A stretch of 64,000 bases of DNA from CALKZN01 sp050633785 (GTDB lineage Bacteria; Pseudomonadota; Gammaproteobacteria; Arenicellales; Arenicellaceae): NCBI GenBank assembly GCA_050633785.1, contig JBOEHE010000018.1, positions 11,616 through 75,615 on the forward strand, read 5' to 3'. The translations under genes and the position numbers were made by a program. The notes under the pieces are model-generated. The model made no database searches. It was given only the letters and a program-made list of their open reading frames with translations, and had not been told where the DNA came from. This document shows positions 8,506 through 17,304 of the stretch, in pieces (position 1 is the stretch's first letter; each line of letters begins with the position of its first letter).

Positions 8506-9165
8506 ATGAAGTATGTACTACTTACGATAACTCTACTTTTCGCGAATCTTGTTTCAGCAGATACGGTTGCTTATAGCACCACGAAGCAATTGAGAGAAGC
8601 AAGCTATGAAAGATACATCCTTGTAAAAGGCAACTCTTTAAAGTCACCTATACAAAAGCTAAAAGATCATGGAAAACTTGCTTCTACGGGACCTTCAATA
8701 TTCTATGATTTTGAAATTTCCACTAGTGGTGCTTGGACAGTAATAAAGCTGCCAAGTACAACGAGCCATTGGATTCATCACAACATTACTTATTGGTTTC
8801 TTGGCTGGGGCCCAGATGACCCAAATTACGCCGATTCTGTTGTAGGTCTCGCTATCAATCGCAGTGGTTCAAGTTACGCAATATATGGCACTAATGACAC
8901 ATCTGAGCCGCAAGATTCTCTTTATGGCGAAACATCTACTGGTATCTCTTTTGTTGTTAACATTCCATTCGACGAGTTAGTTATAGATAAGACGTCTAAA
9001 ATACCAAAAGCACCCTCAGTGGTCAGCGGTCTACAGTTACCAAGTGGTCTTGAGTTTTCTAAAGTAAGCATCGAGTATCATGAGAGTCTTGATCAAAAAA
9101 ACATTAACAAGGCAAAGCAGCGGATCGTCACACTGCGTGCTCCGCACCGCTATTTTCGGCGTTAG
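8506..9165 (+). CDS. Secreted protein of unknown function (cassette)
   Basis: 219 residues beginning with a clear signal peptide (MKYVLLTITLLFANLVSA, cleavage likely after the last alanine). The mature part has alternating polar and aromatic stretches suggesting beta structure (SHWIHHNITYWFLGWGPDDP, SYAIYGTND) and no motif I recognise. The reading frame continues through the following attC site: codons 200-219 (INKAKQRIVTL to the final RR) are encoded by attC DNA and the stop TAG is part of the attC right core. A periplasmic or exported cassette product is inferred. Confidence 0.75.
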   Translation: MKYVLLTITLLFANLVSADTVAYSTTKQLREASYERYILVKGNSLKSPIQKLKDHGKLASTGPSIFYDFEISTSGAWTVIKLPSTTSHWIHHNITYWFLGWGPDDPNYADSVVGLAINRSGSSYAIYGTNDTSEPQDSLYGETSTGISFVVNIPFDELVIDKTSKIPKAPSVVSGLQLPSGLEFSKVSIEYHESLDQKNINKAKQRIVTLRAPHRYFRR

Positions 9166-9166
9166 A
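9103..9166 (+). repeat. attC site 4 (array 1), inside the 3' end of a gene
   Basis: ATTAACAAGGCAAAGCAGCG to TTTTCGGCGTTAGA, with GCAGCGG pairing loosely to CCGCTAT. It overlaps the last 20 codons of the upstream secreted protein. Confidence 0.85.
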
Positions 9167-9189
9167 TTTCACTCAAGACTGGAATATAA

Positions 9190-9885
9190 ATGGCGTTAGG
9201 AAAAGTAGAAACACTTTGGAGATATCCAGTCAAATCACTTATTGGTGAGTCCTTAGGTGATTTAGTTATTGATAGCAGAGGGGTTTCTGGTGATAGGCTC
9301 TATGCCATATCAAATTCAGATGGCAAGTTCGGAAGTGGCAAGGATACTCGCAGGTTTCGGCGTATTGACGGGCTTTTTTCTATGTCAGCAGAAACTACAG
9401 AGAACGGTATATCTATTAGATTCCCTGATGGAAGCGTCTTTTTAGGAAGCGACCCTGCCATAGATAATATGCTTTCACAAACTCTTGGCCAGAGTGTAAC
9501 CTTAACCAAAGAGGGTGACATATCTCATTTTGATGATGGCGCCGTACACATATTAACAACAGAATCACTATCTCTTCTCAATCAGAAATTGCCGGGTTCT
9601 GGTATAGATCCAAAGAGGTTCAGGCCAAATTTGGTGATTGCAAGCCGGCTTCAAGATCAAGAGCTTTTGGGAAAGGTCATAAATATTGGATCAGCTTCAT
9701 TAGAGGTAACTCATAAAACTGAGCGGTGCCGTATGATTACAATCGAACAGCCGGGATTTGAAAATAGACCGGATATCCTAAAGGTCGTATCTCAAGGTTT
9801 TGGTCTAGATTTTGGGGTTTACGCCAAAGTTATATCGACTGGCTCAGTATCTGTTGGAGATAAAGTTGAGTTTATCCAAAAATAA
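9190..9885 (+). CDS. MOSC-domain protein (cassette)
   Basis: 231 residues. The N-terminal beta-barrel (GKVETLWRYPVKSLIGESL) and the MOSC core with RFRPNLVI and the conserved cysteine in TERCRMITIEQ identify the MOSC family, which carries sulfur on that cysteine and is related to molybdenum cofactor sulfurase C-terminal domains, YcbX and mARC. Such proteins act in molybdenum-dependent reduction of N-hydroxylated compounds. No ferredoxin domain is present, so it is shorter than YcbX. It lies between two attC sites and is a mobile cassette gene. Confidence 0.9.
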   Translation: MALGKVETLWRYPVKSLIGESLGDLVIDSRGVSGDRLYAISNSDGKFGSGKDTRRFRRIDGLFSMSAETTENGISIRFPDGSVFLGSDPAIDNMLSQTLGQSVTLTKEGDISHFDDGAVHILTTESLSLLNQKLPGSGIDPKRFRPNLVIASRLQDQELLGKVINIGSASLEVTHKTERCRMITIEQPGFENRPDILKVVSQGFGLDFGVYAKVISTGSVSVGDKVEFIQK

Positions 9886-9887
9886 AT

Positions 9888-9940
9888 CTAATAAGGCGCT
9901 GAAGCGGGACAAAGTGCTTCGCTCTTAGCTAAGCGTTAAG
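9888..9940 (+). repeat. attC site 5 (array 1)
   Basis: CTAATAAGGCGCTGAAGCGG to GCTCTTAGCTAAGCGTTAAG. The left core reads TAATAAG rather than the usual TAACAAG. Confidence 0.75.
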
Positions 9941-9997
9941 TGTATGAAGTAACGATCATCTCATATAGATATTAATGACAAAGAAAGCTTCTTGAAA

Positions 9998-10356
9998 ATG
10001 GTTGCAGGAAAAGTATTTCATGCAACGGATGAGGCCAATGTAAATTCGATTATTAATGGCGGGGTTATTGTTCCGAATAGTGATTTATCTAAAACCTCAA
10101 TCTTCGGCAAAAGCGTTAAGGGTATTTCAGAACAAGGGGTTGCGTGTCATTCTTCGATTATCGCCGTTATGGGTCAACTGAATGGAAAGAGCATGCATAT
10201 AAATGTTTTCCAATTTCTGAGGACAGTTCATCTAATTCAACAGCCATCCTATTTCTGCAAGATAAAGAGTATTCAACATTATTATCTTGGTCAGGTCTGA
10301 AAAAAGAAGAAGCATGGTCAGAGCGAATCGTTCCGCATATTGAGGTAGGGTATTAA
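9998..10356 (+). pseudogene. Frameshifted cassette gene of unknown function
   Basis: Two frames join into one protein. MVAGKVFHATDEANVNSIIN through GKSVKGISEQG is in frame with the ATG at 9998. CVSFFDYRRYGSTEWKEHAY through RIVPHIEVGY is in the next frame and ends at 10356. One extra G in the GGGG run near 10138 would join them as EQGGCVSFFDY. The break is thus a single-base loss in a homopolymer, either real decay or a sequencing undercall. The opening FHATDEANVNSIINGGVI resembles the starts of several small cassette and toxin-like families, but I cannot name one. Confidence 0.6.
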
Positions 10357-10411
10357 AGAGAGGTTTCAGTGAAATATATTAGTTGGCTGTTGGTGATTCA
10401 TCATGGTCGCA

Positions 10412-10438
10412 GCTAACAAGGCCATCAAAATCGCCTAC
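10412..10438 (+). repeat. Truncated attC (end of array 1)
   Basis: GCTAACAAGGCCATCAA matches the left half of the attC at 51017 but no right half follows, marking an eroded end of the cassette array. Confidence 0.65.
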
Positions 10439-10524
10439 AAATAACAAGATAGGACACTCTTAATATGCTATAAATGTATTTATAACATTGGACTATCTGA
10501 AAATTGCCCAAAATGGAAACTTAA

Positions 10525-11589
10525 ATGGACGCTACACAATCTCTTATTCCTTCCGAACTGTCGGAGTTTCTACTAAATGTTGCGCCAGTGCGGCCAGTCT
10601 TCATTTGGGGACCACCAGGTATTGGTAAGTCGTCTTTAGTAGAGGAGTTTGCTGCATCAGTCGGGATGCCTTGCGTTTCTATGCTAGGGTCTCAGCTTGC
10701 GCCTGAAGATATTATTGGTGTTCCAAGGGTTGAGGATGGTGTGTCGTATTTCTGTCCTCCAGCTCAAATTGCACGTAAAGATCCTTTTTGTCTTTTCCTG
10801 GATGAACTCAATGCTTGTTCGCAAGAGGTGCAAAAAGCGTTTTATTCACTGATAAATGATCGCCGGATTGGTGAGTACCATTTGCCCGAAGGCACCGTCG
10901 TTATTGGAGCGGGTAATCGTGCACAAGATGCAGCCATCGTCAAACCGATTTCGTCAGCCTTGATCAACCGAATGGCTCATGTCGAGTTGCGTGCCAGCGC
11001 CGCTGACTGGCTAAATTGGGCAGGTCAAGCTGGGATTCACACTTTGATTAATGATTACATCCGTTTACGGCCGGATCACCTCTGGTCAAAACCTCAAAAG
11101 CATGAGGAACCATTTTCAACGCCTCGTTCATGGCATATTCTTTCGGATGCGATGACGTCCTATGGCAAGCAGGGGTTGACTGAACAGGCGGTCAATGTGT
11201 TGGCGTCTGGACTGTTGACACCTGCTCATGCACGCCAGTTTGTTGCCTTCTACCGTCAACGTTTGCGTGACTTTGATTTAAGCGCAATTTTAAAAGGCGA
11301 AATCGGCTGGCCAGAGGCTCCCGACGAACGTGATGTACTGTATTTTCTGGTGCAATCGTTTCGTGCTCAACTGATCAAAGAGCTTCCTCAAAATGCGAAA
11401 AAAGCTTCTGCAGAAGTAAAAGCGCTTGCGTTGTCAGCAAAAGATCGGTTGGTACAATTATCTCGCATCTCTCTTGAAATGTCACAGTTAGTAGTGGCAG
11501 AAGATGAAAACGGTACCGCATTGCCAGATTGGTTCCTGATTGAAATAGCACGTGATTTACCACGATTAATGGCCGGACGAAATGGCTGA
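10525..11589 (+). CDS. MoxR-type AAA+ ATPase
   Basis: 354 residues. Walker A GPPGIGKS is at residues 29-36, Walker B LFLDELN near 90-96, and a sensor-1 type segment (VIGAGNRAQD) near 130. These features and the length fit MoxR-family AAA+ ATPases, which usually act as chaperones for a VWA-domain partner, loading metal or maturing a complex. The stop overlaps the start of the next gene by one base (TGATG), and the partner is exactly such a VWA protein. Immediately upstream lies the eroded end of the integron array. Confidence 0.9.
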   Translation: MDATQSLIPSELSEFLLNVAPVRPVFIWGPPGIGKSSLVEEFAASVGMPCVSMLGSQLAPEDIIGVPRVEDGVSYFCPPAQIARKDPFCLFLDELNACSQEVQKAFYSLINDRRIGEYHLPEGTVVIGAGNRAQDAAIVKPISSALINRMAHVELRASAADWLNWAGQAGIHTLINDYIRLRPDHLWSKPQKHEEPFSTPRSWHILSDAMTSYGKQGLTEQAVNVLASGLLTPAHARQFVAFYRQRLRDFDLSAILKGEIGWPEAPDERDVLYFLVQSFRAQLIKELPQNAKKASAEVKALALSAKDRLVQLSRISLEMSQLVVAEDENGTALPDWFLIEIARDLPRLMAGRNG

Positions 11590-13451
11590 TGTCGAGATCA
11601 ACAAGCGGAAAATTTAAGGCCAATATAGATGCAATTAATCACGGTAAGGAGATAGCCGTTGCGCACCCATTGATTAACTCGTTACCGGGGTTTTCATTGA
11701 CATTACAGGATGATGCTGCTCAATTACCTAAAGGTGCCTATGTCAAAGTAGTCACCTCGCAGAACTCTTATCCATCATGGTCCCACAATCATATCAGCGA
11801 GTTACCCGTAACCGTCTGGCCGAATGTTCGCAGACGAGCAGAACCTGAAGTTTGGGCGTATATCTTTGCACGTATCAGTATGCATATCGCTTTAAACCAC
11901 CTTGACCCTAAGCAAACTGATCTGAGTTGGCATTTTGCTTGTTGGTTCAAGGCTGAAGAGATGATTTCAATCTCTGGCGTTGGGAGAAGACCAAGTGGGT
12001 TTCCCGGTTTGCCACAAGGTTTACCACGCGGCGATGAAGCACAGCTCGCTCAGCATTTTATGCAACATGAAGTGCCTGGTGACTTGAAAATATTATCATT
12101 AGGCAGTGAAGGGCAGATGTTTTGGACGGTTGATAAATCGGTAAATATTTCGGAGGAATTACGCAAACAACGTCAAACGGGTTTGGCCAAAGGCATCCGT
12201 GCGGCTGCTTCAGCAGCGATTGATGTGGCGGGAGGTGTGCGAACCACACTGGGACAAGAACGTGGCGAAGATAGTATTTTGAAGCGTGCGAAAAGCTGGG
12301 TAATCTCGGAATTTCCTCTGCTCGCTTCTCTTGCTTCTTCTTTTACACTGATCGAGGATCATGAACTTTGCCAATCAATGGGCGTAACGGTTGCCGCGAT
12401 TTCTGATCAGACACAAGAGATTTATTTCAATCCAAGAATAAGTATCACTGAAGAAGAAGCCAAATTCGTGATGACTCATGAGTTTTTGCACGTAGGCCTT
12501 CGCCATACTGCACGCCGACAAGGGCGAGATGCGTGGTATTGGAATGTTGCCTGTGATTACATAATCAATGACTGGTTGTTGGAAATGCAAGTGGGTCATG
12601 CTCCTGAACAGCTGGGGTATCTACACGATCCAAGCTTGCGAGGGCAATCTGCTGAAGAAGTGTATGACCGGATTGTTTGTGATGTGCGTTGGATGAGGAG
12701 GTTGAAAAAAGCTCGTACCATGAATGGGGCAAACGCCGACATGCTCGAAGGTCAACATAAGCCAGGTTGGTGGTTAGGCGGGGGTATTGACCTTGATAGT
12801 TTTTATCGTCGTGCATTGACTGAGGGCTTGGACCTTCATCTGGATAAAAAACGTGGATTGTTGCCTGCTGGGTTAGTGGAAGAAATTCGCTCACTTAACC
12901 AGCCACCTGTTCCATGGGATGTTGAACTAGGGCAATGGTTGGATCAGTATTTTCCCCCAATAGAGAAGCGTCGTAGCTTTTCCCGGGCTCACCGACGGCA
13001 ATCAGCCACACCGGATATCGTTCGCCCGGCATGGGTATCACCTGATGAACAGCGTTCAGGGCGAGTGTTTGCAGCCATTGTTGATACCTCCGGTTCTATG
13101 AGTCGTTCAGACCTGGGTAAAGCCGTTGGGGCAATTGCGAGCTACGCTATGAGCCGAGATGTAGGCTTTGTGCGATTGATTCAATGTGATGCCTCTGCCC
13201 ATGATTCAGGGTATATCGAGCCCGAATCGTTATTAGACCGAGTTCAAGTCAAAGGTCGTGGTGGTACGGTGTTAATGCCAGGTGTAAAACTTTTGGAAGA
13301 AACGATGGATTTTCCAAAAGACGGTCCAGTATTGGTGATTACGGACGGCGCTTGTGACCGATTAACTATACGAAGAAATCATGCTTATTTGCTTACAGAA
13401 GGTAAACGATTGCCTTTTCCTGCAAAGGGTCCTGTTTTCCGGTTTTCTTGA
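11589..13451 (+). CDS. Zincin-like / VWA protein (DUF2201-type), MoxR partner
   Basis: 620 residues in two recognisable parts. A zincin motif (MTHEFLHVGLRH, HEFLH at 297-301 with a further His at 306, then WNVACDYIINDWL) lies in the middle. The C-terminal part is a VWA-like domain with a MIDAS motif DTSGSMS near residue 500 and a GGT/D pair further on (GRGGTVLMPG, ITDGACD). This matches the putative metallopeptidase plus VWA-like arrangement of DUF2201 proteins. It is translationally coupled to the MoxR ATPase. Function of such pairs is poorly known; the domain layout is clear but the activity is inferred. Confidence 0.85.
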   Translation: MSRSTSGKFKANIDAINHGKEIAVAHPLINSLPGFSLTLQDDAAQLPKGAYVKVVTSQNSYPSWSHNHISELPVTVWPNVRRRAEPEVWAYIFARISMHIALNHLDPKQTDLSWHFACWFKAEEMISISGVGRRPSGFPGLPQGLPRGDEAQLAQHFMQHEVPGDLKILSLGSEGQMFWTVDKSVNISEELRKQRQTGLAKGIRAAASAAIDVAGGVRTTLGQERGEDSILKRAKSWVISEFPLLASLASSFTLIEDHELCQSMGVTVAAISDQTQEIYFNPRISITEEEAKFVMTHEFLHVGLRHTARRQGRDAWYWNVACDYIINDWLLEMQVGHAPEQLGYLHDPSLRGQSAEEVYDRIVCDVRWMRRLKKARTMNGANADMLEGQHKPGWWLGGGIDLDSFYRRALTEGLDLHLDKKRGLLPAGLVEEIRSLNQPPVPWDVELGQWLDQYFPPIEKRRSFSRAHRRQSATPDIVRPAWVSPDEQRSGRVFAAIVDTSGSMSRSDLGKAVGAIASYAMSRDVGFVRLIQCDASAHDSGYIEPESLLDRVQVKGRGGTVLMPGVKLLEETMDFPKDGPVLVITDGACDRLTIRRNHAYLLTEGKRLPFPAKGPVFRFS

Positions 13452-13706
13452 AACTTGCCGGTTTATTAGCGGGTTTTTCAGAGTTTTTTGGGGGGCAGTA
13501 TTATGTTTTTTGGTAAAGAGCTAATTCTCAGGGTTGGTTGATAGCGTTGATTTTTCTTTCTCAACTTTTCGCTTGAATTTATATTGGAAAGTTATGATTT
13601 GGGATTATGCAGTGAAAATAGGAATTCCTGATTGTCTATTTTACGACAATTAGCTGTTGGTTGCCCCCTCAAGCTCTGCCTGACTTTTTAATGTTTGAAA
13701 ATGTAT

Positions 13707-13754
13707 TTGACTTATATATGTACTCTGTGACATTATTTATTTAATTACACAGAG
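13707..13754 (+). promoter_or_regulatory. Promoter and inverted-repeat operator of the NAD/ADP-ribose operon
   Basis: TTGACT (13707-13712) and CATTAT (13731-13736) are spaced 18 bases apart. CTCTGTG at 13723-13729 and CACAGAG at 13748-13754 form a perfect 7-base inverted repeat that brackets the -10. Twenty bases later comes the first ATG. The operon encodes an NrtR-type regulator, so this is a candidate NrtR site; I have not matched it to a known NrtR box. The rest of the 322-base gap from 13452 holds nothing I recognise. Confidence 0.5.
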
Positions 13755-13773
13755 ACAATAAATAAATCATAAA

Positions 13774-14619
13774 ATGAACATTACAATAGAAACAGTTGCT
13801 GGAGACCCGATTTCAATTAAAACCATGGGTTTTTCAGGTGGTGAGCGACATGTTCAATTGACAGACTTGCCCGCAGGAGATATCGCGGCTTTTACCATAA
13901 AAGCGCGTGTCCAGAATGCGAATGATTTGATGGATTTGTTGTTGGTCGACAATGCGATAAAGAGTCATTATGGGGCATCGGTTGACGTTAATTTGGAGTT
14001 GCCCTATTTGCCTTATGCTCGCCAAGACCGTGTTTGTGCCGAAGGGCAGGCCTTTTCATTGCAATTAATGGCGAGTTTATTAAATGGAATGAGGTTAAAA
14101 CAGCTTGTCACCTGGGATTGTCATAGTCAGATCGGTATTGAGTTGACTGGCGCAAGCAATGTAGAACCAACCGAGATTATTAAAAACAGCAATGACTTAT
14201 TAGCCATCTTACAGGCTGAAGATAGTGTTTTGATTTGTCCAGATAAAGGGGCTCTTAAGCGCTGTACTCAATTGAAACACGATTTGGCAATAGAGCATAT
14301 GGTGTTGTGTGAAAAGCGGCGTGACCCAGCCACAGGGAAAATTACCCATACTGACGTCTTAGTGGACAACTTGAGCGGTAAGACTGCCGTTATCACAGAT
14401 GATATTTGTGATGGCGGTTATACATTTATAAAGATTGCAGAGCAATTGAAGCAAAAACAAGTGAACAAAATCGTATTGTTTGTAACACACGGTATATTCA
14501 GCAAAGGTTTGGTAGTGTTTGATGGTCTGGTTGACCGAATTTTCACTACCAACAGCTTTCCACAGGAGGAAAGTCATTTAGTAAAGGTGATTGATTTCAC
14601 TTACGATTTTAAACAGTAA
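13774..14619 (+). CDS. PRPP synthetase-like protein (Prs or ADP-ribose pyrophosphokinase type)
   Basis: 281 residues, shorter than housekeeping Prs (~315). It keeps the family landmarks: LPYLPYARQDR, the DCHS motif (TWDCHSQIGIEL), PDKGALKR in place of PDxGGxxR, and the PRPP-binding signature TDDICDGGYTF. The DICDGG form is the one seen in prs copies linked to nadV. It could supply PRPP for the adjacent NAMPT-like enzyme. Alternatively it may pyrophosphorylate ADP-ribose, as does the Prs homologue Adps of the phage NARP1 NAD-reconstitution pathway; the neighbours, which release ADP-ribose, make that worth testing. First gene of the operon, 22 bases before nadV. Confidence 0.85.
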   Translation: MNITIETVAGDPISIKTMGFSGGERHVQLTDLPAGDIAAFTIKARVQNANDLMDLLLVDNAIKSHYGASVDVNLELPYLPYARQDRVCAEGQAFSLQLMASLLNGMRLKQLVTWDCHSQIGIELTGASNVEPTEIIKNSNDLLAILQAEDSVLICPDKGALKRCTQLKHDLAIEHMVLCEKRRDPATGKITHTDVLVDNLSGKTAVITDDICDGGYTFIKIAEQLKQKQVNKIVLFVTHGIFSKGLVVFDGLVDRIFTTNSFPQEESHLVKVIDFTYDFKQ

Positions 14620-14641
14620 TATCAGTAAAAGGAGAGCAACA

Positions 14642-16031
14642 ATGAACCCATTAATGGCAATCGATTTTTATAAGGCAGATCACAGAAGGCAATATCCAGA
14701 AGGGACGGAGTTTGTTTATTCTAACTTTACCCCTCGTTCAGCAAGGTTAGCACCCGTCCTCGATGGTTTTGATGATCGTGTCGTAGTCATTGGTTTGCAG
14801 GCTTATATAAAACGTGTGTTGATCGAGCAATGGAATAGGGAGTTTTTCTCAAAACCCAAAGCGGATGTGATTGCAATATATAAGCGGCGGATGGACACTT
14901 CTCTGGGAGAAGGGGCTGTTCCTGTAGACCACATGGAAGCATTGCATGATTTGGGCTATTTACCTCTGAAGATTAAGGCATTGCCAGAAGGTTCCAGAGT
15001 CAACATTAAAGTCCCCATGTTTACAGTCATTAATACTTTGCCGGAGTTCTACTGGTTGACCAATTACATTGAAACCAGCATCAGTGCAGAAATCTGGAAA
15101 CCATGCACTACGGCAACAATCGCATATGAGTATAAGAGGTTGCTGACTGAGTATGCTGTGAAAACGGGAGCTCCATTGGATTTTGTGCCATTACAAGGCC
15201 ACGATTTCAGCTTCAGGGGAATGAGCGGTGCTGAAGATGCTGCACAGGCAGGGATAGGGCATTTGGCGAGTTTCATAGGTACAGATACGGTCACCGCCAT
15301 TGATTATGCGGAAGATTACTATGGTGTAGAAGGTGTGGTTGGCGTTTCTGTTCCAGCGACTGAGCATAGTGTTATGTGCATGGGAACTAAAGACAATGAA
15401 ATAGACACTTTTAGACGTCTTATCAGTGATTTATATCCCTCTGGGATTGTCAGCATCGTNNTTGGCAAAAGTTGTCTTCAGACCTGATAGTGGTGACCCG
15501 GTAAATATTATTTGTGGCGATCCGAGTGCACCAACAGGCACACCAGAGCACAAAGGTGCGGTTGAGTGTTTGTGGGAAATATTTGGCGGAACTGAAACTG
15601 ACAAGGGCTATAAATTATTGCATGAACGTGTTGGCTTGATTTACGGTGACTCTATTACTTTGCAGAGAGCTCAGGCGATCTTGCAGCGCTTGGAAGCCAA
15701 AGGCTTTGCTTCTACGAATATTGTATTTGGCATTGGCAGCTATACCTATCAGTATCAAACTCGAGATTCTTTTGGTTTTGCTATTAAAGCAACCTGGGGA
15801 CAGGTCAACGGTGAAGGTCGAGAGATTTTCAAAGATCCTGCGACGGATAAAGGTGAGAAAAAGTCAGCTGCTGGTTTGTTGAGGGTGGAAGAAACGACAA
15901 GTGGTTTTGAATTATTTGATCGTCAAACGGTTGAACAGGAACAACAAGGTGCTTTGCAGTCTGTTTTTGAGGATGGCAAGCTTGTTAAGGAAACCAGTTT
16001 TGCCGATATTAAAGAGCGTTTGGCTATTTAA
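14642..16031 (+). CDS. nadV: Nicotinamide phosphoribosyltransferase-like NadV/NAMPT, broken by an N gap
   Basis: NAMPT-family enzyme, which joins nicotinamide to a phosphoribosyl donor to make NMN. Starts at MNPLMAIDFYKADHRRQYPEG after GGAGAG. Visible motifs: YSNFTPRSARLA, GHDFSFRGMSGAEDA, VPATEHSVMCMG, and after the gap VFRPDSGDPVNIICGDP and FGIGSYTYQYQTRDSFGFAIKAT. Two N bases at 15460-15461 interrupt it between YPSGIVSIV and LAKVVFRPDSG. Homologues have VSDTWDLW and about 30 more residues there, so roughly 90-100 bases are missing and the frame changes. I treat it as one gene with an assembly gap. The use of PRPP or an ADP-ribose-pyrophosphate donor cannot be told apart by eye. Confidence 0.85.
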
Positions 16032-16095
16032 CCTTATTTGTTAATGTTGAATTGGCCAGGGACGGCTGATTTGATTTGGAATTTGAGGTATTACT

Positions 16096-16806
16096 ATGAG
16101 CGAAAAAGAGTTTCTGAAGAGTTACAATATACATGATTTTGATGTGCCATTATGTACTGTCGATATGGTAATTTTCTCCTTGGTTGAAGGAGAAATAAAT
16201 GTCTTATTGGTTTATCGTGATCAATACCCTCATAAAGACCGGTGGGCTTTGCCTGGTGGTTTTATTGACCTCAGACAAGATGAATCTACTGAAGCAGCAG
16301 CCCATAGAAAATTAAATGAAAAAACAGGATTGTCATCGGCTTATTTAGAACAAGTCGGGACGACGGGTTCGCCTGATCGTGACCCCCGAGGCTGGTCTTT
16401 GACAGTATTATATTTTGCCCTGGTAGACATCAATCGCGTAACACTTTCTGATGTGGGTAAAGAGTCCATGTGGATGCCTATTGCTAAGATTAAAGAAGAG
16501 TCGTTGGCTTTTGATCATGCTGAGTTGATAGAAAAAGCGATGCAGAGGTTGCATTCAAAGGCCGCATATACTGCTTTGCCAATAGAGTTAATGCCTGATG
16601 AGTTCACACTTACAGAATTGCAACAAGTATTCGAAATGATTCTGAGACGTACATTTCAACCTAAGGCGTTTAGACATCGAGTTCTATCAGCAGAAATGGT
16701 TGAGGAAACGGGTAATAGTAAGATCAGTGGGAAGAGACCCGCAAAGCTCTACCGGTCCACTAAAATTGATAGAGACACTTACTTTTCGCGCCCCTTGAAG
16801 GACTAG
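16096..16806 (+). CDS. nrtR: NrtR-type Nudix/winged-helix regulator of NAD metabolism
   Basis: 236 residues: a Nudix domain (residues ~15-150, HKDRWALPGGFIDLRQDESTE) followed by a C-terminal winged-helix region (FTLTELQQVFEMILRRTFQPKAFRHRVL). This is the NrtR architecture, in which ADP-ribose binding to the Nudix domain releases DNA. The Nudix box is degenerate: the REUxEE core reads RKLNEKTG, so hydrolysis is unlikely and a sensor role more so. Its position inside a nadV operon agrees with NrtR biology. The probable target is the inverted repeat at 13723-13754. Confidence 0.88.
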   Translation: MSEKEFLKSYNIHDFDVPLCTVDMVIFSLVEGEINVLLVYRDQYPHKDRWALPGGFIDLRQDESTEAAAHRKLNEKTGLSSAYLEQVGTTGSPDRDPRGWSLTVLYFALVDINRVTLSDVGKESMWMPIAKIKEESLAFDHAELIEKAMQRLHSKAAYTALPIELMPDEFTLTELQQVFEMILRRTFQPKAFRHRVLSAEMVEETGNSKISGKRPAKLYRSTKIDRDTYFSRPLKD

Positions 16807-16814
16807 GAGTAAAC

Positions 16815-17288
16815 ATGGCCAGTATTATTTATATCGACATAGACGACACCTTGGCGGATATGAAAACAGCATTGAAAAATGCTAAGCAATCAAACCCGAA
16901 GATGCCTTTCCCTCAAGCGGAATATGGTTTTTATGCCAATCTGACCCCACTCAGTGGCGCTATCGAAGCTGTGAGATGGCTTCTCAGCTCATCGGATTTT
17001 AAGCCATATATATTAACAGCACCATCAATCATGAACCCCTTAAGCTATACAGAAAAACGAGTTTGGGTTGAGAAATATCTGGGTATGGAAATGGTTGAAC
17101 GACTCATAATCTCACCCGATAAATCATTGTTAAAAGGTGAATATCTGATAGATGACAATATCCAAGGCAGAGGACAAGAGGCTTTTGAGGGAACCGTTTT
17201 TCACTATGGCTCACGGGCTTATCCAGACTGGGATTCAGTGATCAACACACTAAAACAGAAAGAAGCTTTACAGGATAAACAAAAATAA
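16815..17288 (+). CDS. HAD-family 5'-nucleotidase-like phosphatase
   Basis: 157 residues with the HAD nucleophile motif DIDDTLAD at residues 8-15, PYILTAP as motif II, KSLLKGEYLIDD as motifs III/IV. It resembles the cytosolic 5'(3')-deoxyribonucleotidase (NT5C) group. Within this operon it might dephosphorylate NMN or a nucleotide released from NAD turnover; that is inference from context. Eight bases separate it from nrtR, with GGAGTAA as ribosome site. Confidence 0.75.
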   Translation: MASIIYIDIDDTLADMKTALKNAKQSNPKMPFPQAEYGFYANLTPLSGAIEAVRWLLSSSDFKPYILTAPSIMNPLSYTEKRVWVEKYLGMEMVERLIISPDKSLLKGEYLIDDNIQGRGQEAFEGTVFHYGSRAYPDWDSVINTLKQKEALQDKQK

Positions 17289-17304
17289 GGAAAAGAACTA
17301 AATT

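Noticed and set aside
7215..9940. Regularly spaced TAACAAG/GCGTTA elements as a possible CRISPR array
   Set aside because: Spacing equals whole genes and each element has the paired core and stem structure of attC sites; no short repeats with ~30-base spacers are present.
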